Source of the DNA: Gemmatimonas sp.
GTDB lineage: Bacteria; Gemmatimonadota; Gemmatimonadetes; Gemmatimonadales; Gemmatimonadaceae
Length of the DNA stretch: 64,000 nucleotides
NCBI GenBank assembly: GCA_023910675.1
Contig: JAAVWC010000001.1
Coordinates: 620,001-684,000 of the forward strand
Reading direction: 5' to 3'
Under the pieces are notes generated by a model. That model saw only the letters and a list, made by a program, of their open reading frames with translations. It had not been told where the DNA came from and ran no database searches. Both the position numbers and the translations under genes were made by a program. Shown piece by piece: positions 26,980 to 35,112 of this stretch (positions are counted from its first letter, which is position 1; each line of letters begins with the position of its first letter).

Positions 26980-27789
26980 ATGCGTTACCCCATCGCCATT
27001 ACGTTGACCGTCCTGTTCACCGCGGCGTGCGCAGACAAGGCCGACCCCAAGGGCAGCGCGCCTGCTGCCGGTGCGCAGGGCCCTGCCTCAGCCCCTGCGC
27101 CAGCGGCCATCGCGGCAGCGCCGTCGGTGGCGCCCGGTGGCACGCTCACGGGTACCCTCCGCGAACAGATCCCCGTGGGGCCGTACGTGTACGTGCGCCT
27201 GGAAACGGCCACCGGCGATGAGTGGGCGGCAGTGAACGAAGGGCGCCTCACCATGGGCGAGCCCGTCACGGTGTACAACGTGATGAAGATGGAGCAGTTC
27301 AACTCGCCCACGCTCGGCCGCACGTTTGCCCGCATCTACTTCGGATGCTCACCCCGCCAAGCGGAGACGCGGGTGCAGCGACCATCGCCGGCCGCGACGC
27401 CGCGCACGCCTGGTGCTGGCGCCGTGACGACCGCCGGCACGCCCGAGGCCATCGATGCGCACGTGGGCCACATCGCGCGGGCCACCGGGGCCAACGCGCA
27501 CACCATCAGCGAACTCTGGGCGCAGAAGTCGGCGCTGGTCGGCAAGACCATCACCGTGCGTGGCGTCGTGGTGAAGTTCAACGGTGGCGTCATGGGCAAG
27601 AACTGGATCCACCTGCAAGACGGTAGCGGCAAGGCCGCCGATGGCACCATCGACCTGACGGCGACGTCGCAGTCGACGGTCGCCGTCGGCGATACCGTCA
27701 CGGTCACCGGCACGGTGCGCACCAATAAAGACTTCGGCGCCGGCTACACGTACGCGCTTGTCGTCGAAGAAGCGAAGGTCGTTCGCTGA
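26980..27789 (+). CDS. Lipoprotein with OB-fold domain
   Basis: The 269-residue product has a lipobox signal peptide (LFTAAC, cysteine at residue 17) and an alanine/proline-rich linker. Two beta-rich segments follow. The first (about residues 47-120, GTLREQIPVGPYVYVRLET) looks like a small barrel. The second (about 175-268) is an OB-fold of the nucleic-acid-binding or 'tRNA_anti-like' kind (GKTITVRGVVVKFNGGVMGKNW, HLQDGSGKAADGTIDLTATS). Such exported OB proteins are common but uncharacterised, and nucleic acid binding is not implied in the periplasm. It lies 170 bp from the divergent antiporter start. Confidence 0.82.
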   Translation: MRYPIAITLTVLFTAACADKADPKGSAPAAGAQGPASAPAPAAIAAAPSVAPGGTLTGTLREQIPVGPYVYVRLETATGDEWAAVNEGRLTMGEPVTVYNVMKMEQFNSPTLGRTFARIYFGCSPRQAETRVQRPSPAATPRTPGAGAVTTAGTPEAIDAHVGHIARATGANAHTISELWAQKSALVGKTITVRGVVVKFNGGVMGKNWIHLQDGSGKAADGTIDLTATSQSTVAVGDTVTVTGTVRTNKDFGAGYTYALVVEEAKVVR

Positions 27790-27815
27790 TCACGCATTTG
27801 CGTCAGAGAGTATTC

Positions 27816-29015
27816 ATGGTTGGTCACGCCGCCCGTCGCGCCGCTGCTGGCATCTCGCTGTTGCTTGGGGTAGCGGCAGCAGCGTCCGCTGGGGCACAGA
27901 GTCCCGCCGCACCTGCGTCGGCAACCGTCACGCGCGCCGATCTCGCGTGGCGCTACCTGCTCATGGATGCCAGCTACGCCACTGCCGATTCCGAAGGGCG
28001 TTTGTCCGACAGTACGCGCGCGGCGATCAACCGCATCTTTGATCGCTCCACGCTGAGCTTCTTTGGTGGTCGCTTTGCGATGACGGCGGCCATGATGGAT
28101 ACGGCCATCACCATGGCGGCGCCGACCTATCGCTACGAGCGTCGCACGCTTCCTGCCGGTGTACGCATCGACAAGCGCCCCGCACGCGAGGTACGCAACG
28201 CGCTCATCGCCCGACTCGCCGCGCTCGACAGCACCGGCACCCTTGCGCAGCCCATTGCCTCGGCGCGCGCGCGAGCAGCGCTGCTCGTCGATACCGTGTC
28301 CGCCGAGCGGAGTGCCGAATTTCTCACCGATCCCGCCGCGCTCGCGCGCGCGGTGACAGGCCGAAGTTGCTGCACTCGAGAAGGGACGTAACCCGTACGC
28401 GCGCGCCGTTGGGCGACCTGTGGCGCAGCTATCGTGGCGCCTAACGGCGCCGCCGTACCCATGCGCGTGATTGCACCCAAGGCCGCCGCATCACGTGCTG
28501 TCGGCGTGCTCATCGCGTTGCACGGCGCCGGCGGTGACGAAAACATGTTTGCCATGGGGTACGGACAGGGAATCGCCGCGCGACTGGCGCGCGAGAACAA
28601 CCTGCTCTTCGTGTCGCTGGCCACTACGCCGTTCATGTCCAGCGCGGTGAACTTCGACTCACTGACCGCGGTGCTTGGTCGCGACTATCAGCTCGATGCG
28701 ACGCGCATCTATGTCATTGGGCACTCCATGGGCGCCGGTGCTGCCGCGCGACTTGCGCAGGAACGTCCGCAGGCGTTGGCGGCCGTCGTATGCCTGGCGG
28801 GTGGTAGCGCCGTGACGGCTGCTGGTGCGCCGCCAATCCTGTTCATCGGCGCGCAGCTCGACCCGGTGATTCCTGCGGCACGCGTAAAGGCTGCCGCTGC
28901 AGCGACCCCCAGCGGCACCTACGAAGAGCGCGCCAACGAAGGGCACACGCTCATGGTGCGCGGCGGCGTGCTGCGTAGTGTGCCATGGCTGCTGCAACAC
29001 ACGCGCACGCGTTGA
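27816..29015 (+). pseudogene. Exported alpha/beta-hydrolase (esterase) with disrupted centre
   Basis: The two ends share one frame. The N-terminal end has a signal peptide and a helical region (DLAWRYLLMDASYA). The C-terminal end is a hydrolase with oxyanion motif LIALHGAGGDENMF, nucleophile GHSMGAGAAARLA, acid GAQLDPVIPAARV and histidine NEGHTLMV. Between 28355 and 28447 the frame is disturbed and meets TAA at 28389. The expected peptide (EVAALEKGRNPYAR, then GDLWRSYRGA, then NGAAVPMRV) is readable only by skipping one base at each of three places, near 28372, 28412 and 28442, net +3. It is either a decayed gene or a cluster of sequence errors. A restart at GTG 28434 would give a catalytic domain of 193 residues. 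Confidence 0.78.
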
Positions 29016-29022
29016 TCATCGG

Positions 29023-30261
29023 CTAGCGGCTGAAGACCGCGCCGTGCGGAACGCCGGCGCCACTGCCACCGTGCGGCCACGTGGTGTTCTCCATGCGGAA
29101 CCCTGGCTCGGTGCTACCGGGGGCACGGAAACGTTCGTCGAGCGTGAGCGTCCCGCGCGTCCGGTCAAAACGCGCAAGCAGGACGCGCGTTTTCATCGCC
29201 TGATAGCCCGTAATCACCACACGCTCCTGATTGGGCTCTATACCAATCCAGTGCGGCACATCGTTGGGGCCCAGCGAAATGCGTGATACTTCCCGCGGAT
29301 GCCGCAGGTCCGACACGTCGAGACTCACCACGGCACTCCACGCCGGCACCGTAATGAGATAGTAGTTGCCCGCCACCACCGGCACCGCGCACGACGTACC
29401 CGGCTTGCGCGGAAATGACGCCACCAGCGTGGCCGACGGCTGCGTGCCCGCCACGCCGTCCAGCAGATACAGCCCGCAATTGAACGTGCTTACCAGCACC
29501 GTCTTGCCATCGCTCAACACGCGCGGCTCGGCGCTGCGATAGCCCTCGTCTCCACGAGGACCATTGGGCAGTTCGATGGATTGCTGCAGCGACAAGTCGG
29601 ATAACCGCCAGAACTGCAAGACGCGCGTCGTGTCGCGGTTGTCCATATCGGAGGTCGTGACCACCGCGCGATCGATCGCCGGAAGAATGGCCGCGGAGTA
29701 CGGACGCACACGACGATCGACACCCGGCACGTTGGCCGAGCTGCTGCGGATCACATCGCCACGCGGTGTCAGCTCCGCGAGACCACCCGGCACAAAGCTG
29801 GGAGTAGTGCCCTGCATCTCGTGCTGCATCTGAAACGTGGCGAGCACATTGCCGTTTGGCAGCCGCCAGAAGCTGTGTGGGTGCATGAGCGCGCCCACCT
29901 GTTCGAACTGGCGCACGAACCGTGGCGCCGCAGGCTTGGAGAGGTCGAAAATGAACGACTCGCCCGACCCGAAGTCATTCGCGAACAGCTGTCGGTCGGC
30001 CGCAAGCTCGTGCTCGGTGTGGTGCGTGCGATGCCCGCGCCCCGGCACCGGCACCGTTGTCACGAGCGCACCGTAGCGGTCCGTCTTGGCGTTGGCGCGC
30101 ACATCGTACATGGCGAGAAAATCGGGACCGCTGCTGTCGGCGGCCGAGGTCCACAGGTAGAGATATTCGCTCTGTTTGGCAGGGGGCTGCTGCGCCGTAC
30201 GCGGAGTAACCATCATGCCGCCGGCGACGGCAGCGGCAATGCCAGCGATCACTCGAATCAC
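29023..30261 (-). CDS. Exported beta-propeller protein resembling SBP56 (selenium-binding protein family)
   Basis: The 412-residue protein starts at GTG 30261 with AAGGA 9 bp upstream and has a signal peptide. Its histidine-rich motifs recall SBP56/methanethiol oxidase: HRTHHTEHEL, HPHSFWRLPNGNVLATF, STFNCGLYLLDG, VPHWIGIEPNQERVVITGY and a C-terminal WPHGGSGAGVPHGAVFS. In that family the histidines hold a copper site and the enzyme oxidises methanethiol. Here the activity is only suggested. The gene overlaps the decayed reductase gene upstream (GTGA), forming a three-gene chain that begins with the nitrilase gene at 31662. Confidence 0.72.
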   Translation of the reverse strand: MIRVIAGIAAAVAGGMMVTPRTAQQPPAKQSEYLYLWTSAADSSGPDFLAMYDVRANAKTDRYGALVTTVPVPGRGHRTHHTEHELAADRQLFANDFGSGESFIFDLSKPAAPRFVRQFEQVGALMHPHSFWRLPNGNVLATFQMQHEMQGTTPSFVPGGLAELTPRGDVIRSSSANVPGVDRRVRPYSAAILPAIDRAVVTTSDMDNRDTTRVLQFWRLSDLSLQQSIELPNGPRGDEGYRSAEPRVLSDGKTVLVSTFNCGLYLLDGVAGTQPSATLVASFPRKPGTSCAVPVVAGNYYLITVPAWSAVVSLDVSDLRHPREVSRISLGPNDVPHWIGIEPNQERVVITGYQAMKTRVLLARFDRTRGTLTLDERFRAPGSTEPGFRMENTTWPHGGSGAGVPHGAVFSR

Positions 30262-30871
30262 GATGTTCGTCCTTTCTCAGCGTCGTGTGTTGTTCTTCGC
30301 GCGATGACATCGATCATCTCGCGAGAGTGGTAGATCGCTCTGGTCGTCGGCTTTGCTTTCGTGGCGGCGATCATCGCCATCGCGATCTGCTCTGCGGTAA
30401 TCGAGCGAAACTTGGACGGCGTGAAGACCGAGAACACGGGGAGACGTTTTGCCAGGATCCACGGGGTGTGCTTCGAACCGAGTATCATCGACGGTCGGAA
30501 GATGCTTACCACCGCGGGTCGCTGCGCGCGAACGCGGCATTGAGCTCGACGTCGACGGCGCGGTGCGCGTCGATGCTCATGTTCGCCATGCCGGCCCCGA
30601 TGCCCAGCACACTGAACGCCGCCACATCGCCGTCGATATCGCGCAAGGCGAGGGCGGTTGCCGCGGCCAACGCAGCTGGCGTTATATCGGGCACCAGCTG
30701 TTCGCGTACTTCGCGGCCAGTTGCACGCGCCATCGCCAGCACATCGGGGAGCGACGTGCGACCGAGCGTGATGACCATATCGAAGGCGCCGTCGTGCAGC
30801 AGTGCACGCACCAGCGCGCCACCCACTGAGCCCGAGGCGCCGAGGACGATTGCCGTACGCGCGTCGCTCAT
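30258..30871 (-). pseudogene. NAD(P)-binding short-chain/epimerase-type reductase, internally deleted
   Basis: The first 112 or so codons from ATG 30871 encode a Rossmann domain (AIVLGASGSVGGALVRALL) down to RAVDVELNAAFAR. They then hit TAA just past 30510. A second frame resumes with PAVVSIFRPSMILGSKHTPWIL and runs to TGA at 30258 (AEQIAMAMIAA, IYHSREMIDVIA). Related NAD-dependent epimerase-like proteins have roughly 40-50 residues between these segments, including the catalytic Tyr/Lys region, and those are missing. So an internal deletion with frameshift has probably removed the active site. It overlaps both neighbours by about 4 bp. Confidence 0.78.
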
Positions 30872-31662
30872 GGCACCGTACGGCAGCGGGTCGCCAGCAG
30901 TCGCGTGGCCTCGTCCAGCTCGATGTCAGCCAGCAGCAACCCTTCTTCGCCGTACGGTTGAAAGCTGAGCAGCGTGCCGTCTGGGCGCGCAATGGCCGAC
31001 GCCGTTGGTGCCCCATCGCTCGCGCAGTTCACCGACGCCACCCAGCACGTATTCTCGGCGGCGCGACAGAGCACGGCTTTCTCGTGAAACGTGTTTGCGG
31101 GATCCGCGAAGGCGATGGGCCGATAGCTACCGGGCTCGGCGATACCGAAGTGTGGATGAAATACCACCTGCGCACCGCGGCGCGCAGCCCAGCGTACGGT
31201 CTCAGGATAGCGCCACCCTTCGTGGCAGATCACGACACCAAAGGTGAGCGGCCCCGCCGTGAACAGGTGCCGTTCGGCGCCGGACGCCGGATACGTGGGT
31301 TCTTCGCCCGGATCGAGCTGGCCCTTGTCCTGCCATCCTGCAATGCGGCCGTCGGCATCGATCACGCAGGCGCTGATCTGCAGTCCGCGTTCGGTAACGC
31401 GTTCGGTGCCAAGAATGACCGTGATGTTCGCGCGTTGCGCCGCCTGCGCAACCTCGTCCATGGCACGCGCAAGGAACGCCGCATCTGGCGGCGGAACCGG
31501 CACACCGGGCCATCGATAGCCCGGCACATAACACTCGGGGAAGCACACGACGAGTGCCCCCGCTCGGCCCGCGTCGGCAATGGCCGCCGTCGCCAACCGG
31601 ACCGACTCCTCGGGATTGGCCGGCACGCGAAGCGCCGCGAGAGCAATGCGAACGATGGACAT
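30868..31662 (-). CDS. Carbon-nitrogen hydrolase (nitrilase superfamily)
   Basis: The 264-residue enzyme has the full catalytic triad of the superfamily: Glu43 in FPECYVPG, Lys113 in WQDKGQLD and Cys146 in VVICHEGWRYPE. Asn and Arg positions downstream (CWVASVNCASDG) are typical. It would hydrolyse an amide or nitrile. Closest in look are the small aliphatic amidase/omega-amidase-like branches; the substrate is not determinable. Its TGA overlaps the ATG of the decayed reductase gene, so the three genes 31662 to 29023 were one operon. It is cytoplasmic, with no signal peptide. Confidence 0.92.
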   Translation of the reverse strand: MSIVRIALAALRVPANPEESVRLATAAIADAGRAGALVVCFPECYVPGYRWPGVPVPPPDAAFLARAMDEVAQAAQRANITVILGTERVTERGLQISACVIDADGRIAGWQDKGQLDPGEEPTYPASGAERHLFTAGPLTFGVVICHEGWRYPETVRWAARRGAQVVFHPHFGIAEPGSYRPIAFADPANTFHEKAVLCRAAENTCWVASVNCASDGAPTASAIARPDGTLLSFQPYGEEGLLLADIELDEATRLLATRCRTVP

Positions 31663-31748
31663 GGTCGATGAGTCAGTGAAATCGGGACGTCGTCAACGGC
31701 TGCAATAAGCTACGCAAAAAGCAACAAGGCATGAAACGTACCTGTTTG

Positions 31749-34700
31749 TCAGAACCCAAGCCGCAGCGAGAGCTGGATCTGGTACGGATTACCGGCCTTT
31801 TGCAGGACCCCGAAATTCTCGTTGACCGTGTACGTGTAGGTACGTGTGGCCTGATCGAACCCCACGACATTCAAGAGCGGAAGCCGCTGTACCACCGGGT
31901 TCTGGTTGGAGATCCCGACGGGGAGCACGTACTCTGCGCCCCAGTGGGAGTTGACCAGATTCGCCACATTGAAGATGTCCAGCCCGAGAGTCACTGTCTG
32001 GCCACGTAGCCCATGCACCTCCTTGGTCACCCGCGCGTCAACGCGTTCGGTCCACGGAGCGAAGGCGCCGTTGCGGGTCGCCACGCGACCGATGTGTCGA
32101 CGCAGGTATTCGCGCGCGACGTTGCGCGGATTGTCGAGCACGCGACGCATGGTGCTGGCAACGGCGCGCGGCGTAGACGGATCATCAGGATTGAAGACGA
32201 AGGCGAGATCGTTGCTCGCTGACTCATCGCCGTTGATGTCTCCGTTCACCACGGCCGAAAACGGACGGCCGCCTGCACCGACATACCGAACCCCAATGTG
32301 GACGCCCCAGCGCAGCGGCAACGTGGCAGACATGACCACTTTGCGCCGGAACTCCGTGTCAGACGGTCCCCACGATCCGGAGAGATCGCGCGGATCCTGA
32401 GAGACGGGCGTAAAGGTGGTGGCGGTCCGTGCCAGGCAACAGCCGAATGACGAGTTGTCGGACGCACGGTTGTAGGTCACCGAACCGTCCAAGCGGCCAC
32501 CACGCGGCAGTATCGCCGCCGCCTCGAGCATCGCCGCGCGGTCGGTAGCGCGTGCTCCGTTGGTGAGCTCGAGCACCCGCCCCAGTTGCGGAGCCGCCAG
32601 CGCGTTGCTGTTGAGCGTCCGCCCAACGCCATCGATGGTGGACGCCGGAACGAACACCGGGCGATTCAACTCGTTCGGCAGCAGAAACGCGGGAGTACTC
32701 CGCAGATTGCGATCGGCGTACAGGTAGTTGTTGTCGGTCCGCGACGCGAGCAGCGTCCCTGTTACGGTCACATTCCGCACCACGCGCCGCGTGTACGACA
32801 CACTCCCCTTCCACACGCTCGGCGTTTCGAAGCGACGGCTCACCAGGTTCACATAAGGGGTTGTCGGCGTATTGGCCAACAGCCCTGGGATGCTCGACGG
32901 ATTCGCGCGATATGCCGGAAAGTCCGGCACAGGAACGGCAGCACCGGTGCTTGTGATGTCTGCAATGCGCCGTCCATCGTTGAGCAGCTGGTTGTGCTGC
33001 AGGTAGTACACCGGTTGCGCCGCGAAGCGTCCTCCGCCCACACGCACAACATCGCGCCCGCTGCCGTCGACGTCCCATACGCCTTGCGCACGCGGCTGGA
33101 CTTTCCGCCAATCCGTGGGCGCCCGATCGGTGCGCGCGCCGAGTTGCTGCTCCACCAGCGCGTTGCGCGACGGTGCGGTGAGAAAGGCGGTCCCGTCCCA
33201 ACGTACACCGGCGGTCACCGTCAGGCGCGCCGTGGGTCGCCACTCTGCCTGCGCGAAGCCTCCCAGCTCGAGGACGCTCTGCTGCGTCGTTGGTTCTGCT
33301 TCGGCAAGCGGAATCGTCCGACTGAAGCGGAATGCACGAAGCGCCTCCAGATCACGCAAGCTGTTGAACTCGAAGAGTCCGCGCTGTGATTCCGCAATGA
33401 AGCTGTTGAGACGGGTGAGCGTATTGTCCATCCCGACGGTGTAGAGCACGTTGCCGCGCTGGAGATACGCGTGGTCAATGAGCTGCAGTTGCAGTTCACG
33501 GCTCTCGTCTGGCGCGAGCCGATTCCCGCCGAACTGAATGCGAGTATCGCCAAGTCGACCATCGGGGAGCATCGACTGAATGCGGACAAAACCGCGGGGG
33601 ATATTGGTGTTCCCCGCCAGTGTGCGCTGTGAGGTGGAGAGCGCAAGCGAGAGCGTGTTCTGAAATCCCGAGGCAAAGGTCGAACGAAGCGTGGCGATCG
33701 CTTGCTGCTCGATACTCCGGTAGTTCGATCGGGCCTCCCGCAAGGCGATCGGCAGATCGACGCCGCCACTCAGCGGGCTATTCCATACACTCAGATTCTC
33801 CGTAACGGTGAGCTGATGTGCGGGGCCGATGTTCCAATCCAGTCGGGCAAAGAGCGTATTCGCCACGGGCGTCCGCTCCAAGCGTCCAAGTTGTGCACTG
33901 GTCGTATCCAGTCCGTAGGACGTTGACAGGATGCGCAGCAGACGCGTGACAGAATCACAGGCGACCCCCGCCGCCACTTCGTCGGCGGACGTCAGCAGCT
34001 CTCCGGTGAACAGCGGCTGATCGGAGTATTGTGCATCGAGCGCGACGAATAGATGCACGCGGTCGCGGACGAGTGGGCCTCCAATGCTTCCGCCCCACTG
34101 CAGCGCGTCAAACTGGCGCTGTGCCCGCGACTTCTGCTGAAAATCGTTCACTGCCGTGAGACTGCTGCCGCGATAGAACGAGAACGCACTCCCGTGCCAC
34201 TGATTGGTGCCGGACTTCGTGGCCGCGCGAATGGCGCCGCCACCTTGTCGGCCTTGCGTCACGTCGAAGACCGTGGTGCTCACTTCGAACTCGCGGATCG
34301 CTTCCATCGAGAGCGTGAACGGTCCGGCCCCGAACTCTCCGGCGCGCATCATGTTTCGTGCTTGCGCGCCATCAATGCGAATATCTGTCGAAGTCCAGCG
34401 TTGACCCAGCATCGAGAGCTGCGCCCCCGTCGCTGGCGCCAGCGCCGCGAGGTCGGTGAAGTTGCGATCGACCGCAGGCAGTGCCGCCATCTGCCCGGCG
34501 TCGATGCGACGGTTCCCGCCGAGCGTCGCGGAGCGCGTATCGCGCGCGTCGCCTTTCACCTGCAGCGTGGCAATCTGATTGGCGGCGGAGCGGAGCACGA
34601 AGTCCACCACCGATCGTTGGGCGAGGGTCAGCGTGTATCCGGTGCGCGACTGCGGCTCGAGACCAATGCGACGCGCCGCAACCTCGTAGGGACCACCCAA

Positions 34701-34961
34701 CGGCAGTTGCACAAAGGCAAACCGTCCCGTCGCGTTCGACCGCTGCGTCCACACGCGGCCGGTGCCGATGTTCTTCACGGCAATCGTGACGCCCAGCATC
34801 GGTCGCCCCACGCTGTCACGCACGCTCCCCACAATGGAGGCCTCGGTGGTTTGTGCGCGTGCTACCGTGCTGGACGCGAAGAGCGCCGACGCCAACGGCA
34901 GCAGGGCGAACAGGCCAAGCCGGCGCAGATTCGGTCGACGGGAAGGCGGGGAGTCTGGCAC
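31749..34961 (-). CDS. Oar-like TonB-dependent receptor with N-terminal carboxypeptidase regulatory-like domain
   Basis: The product is about 1070 residues and is exported (signal peptide ending STVARAQ). Next come a CarboxypepD_reg-like domain (GSVRDSVGRPMLGVTIAVKN), a plug-like region (MAALPAVDRNFTDLAALAP, IRIDGAQARNMMRAGE, GRQGGGAIRAATKSGTN) and a large beta-barrel ending LSLRLGF with terminal Phe. The Oar branch of TonB-linked proteins has this layout. No SusD partner is adjacent. The start is uncertain: GTG 34961 is used because the signal peptide follows, although a GGGGA sits only one base away, so the true start may lie a little later. Ligand unknown. It is divergent from the S9 peptidase gene. 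Confidence 0.88.
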   Translation of the reverse strand: MPDSPPSRRPNLRRLGLFALLPLASALFASSTVARAQTTEASIVGSVRDSVGRPMLGVTIAVKNIGTGRVWTQRSNATGRFAFVQLPLGGPYEVAARRIGLEPQSRTGYTLTLAQRSVVDFVLRSAANQIATLQVKGDARDTRSATLGGNRRIDAGQMAALPAVDRNFTDLAALAPATGAQLSMLGQRWTSTDIRIDGAQARNMMRAGEFGAGPFTLSMEAIREFEVSTTVFDVTQGRQGGGAIRAATKSGTNQWHGSAFSFYRGSSLTAVNDFQQKSRAQRQFDALQWGGSIGGPLVRDRVHLFVALDAQYSDQPLFTGELLTSADEVAAGVACDSVTRLLRILSTSYGLDTTSAQLGRLERTPVANTLFARLDWNIGPAHQLTVTENLSVWNSPLSGGVDLPIALREARSNYRSIEQQAIATLRSTFASGFQNTLSLALSTSQRTLAGNTNIPRGFVRIQSMLPDGRLGDTRIQFGGNRLAPDESRELQLQLIDHAYLQRGNVLYTVGMDNTLTRLNSFIAESQRGLFEFNSLRDLEALRAFRFSRTIPLAEAEPTTQQSVLELGGFAQAEWRPTARLTVTAGVRWDGTAFLTAPSRNALVEQQLGARTDRAPTDWRKVQPRAQGVWDVDGSGRDVVRVGGGRFAAQPVYYLQHNQLLNDGRRIADITSTGAAVPVPDFPAYRANPSSIPGLLANTPTTPYVNLVSRRFETPSVWKGSVSYTRRVVRNVTVTGTLLASRTDNNYLYADRNLRSTPAFLLPNELNRPVFVPASTIDGVGRTLNSNALAAPQLGRVLELTNGARATDRAAMLEAAAILPRGGRLDGSVTYNRASDNSSFGCCLARTATTFTPVSQDPRDLSGSWGPSDTEFRRKVVMSATLPLRWGVHIGVRYVGAGGRPFSAVVNGDINGDESASNDLAFVFNPDDPSTPRAVASTMRRVLDNPRNVAREYLRRHIGRVATRNGAFAPWTERVDARVTKEVHGLRGQTVTLGLDIFNVANLVNSHWGAEYVLPVGISNQNPVVQRLPLLNVVGFDQATRTYTYTVNENFGVLQKAGNPYQIQLSLRLGF

Positions 34962-35112
34962 TCCCCAAGATATGCGAGCGCCGGCAGTCCATGCAGCACG
35001 AGTCGAATGGCGCTCGGCATCGACACTCCCGATTTGCGCTCGCAATCCGCGTGACCGCCACGCACTTTGGGGAGCGTCGTGTCGTCATCCGTCCCCTCCC
35101 GGAGCAGGCCCC

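Noticed and set aside
28437..28448. GCCTAAC resembling an integron R'' box in the esterase gene
   Set aside because: It has no partner GTTRRRY box or hairpin within range and is explained as part of the disrupted coding sequence.
31663..31748. Possible small gene or RNA between the nitrilase and the Oar-like receptor
   Set aside because: Only 86 bp with no hairpin or start plus coding sense; I see nothing supportable.
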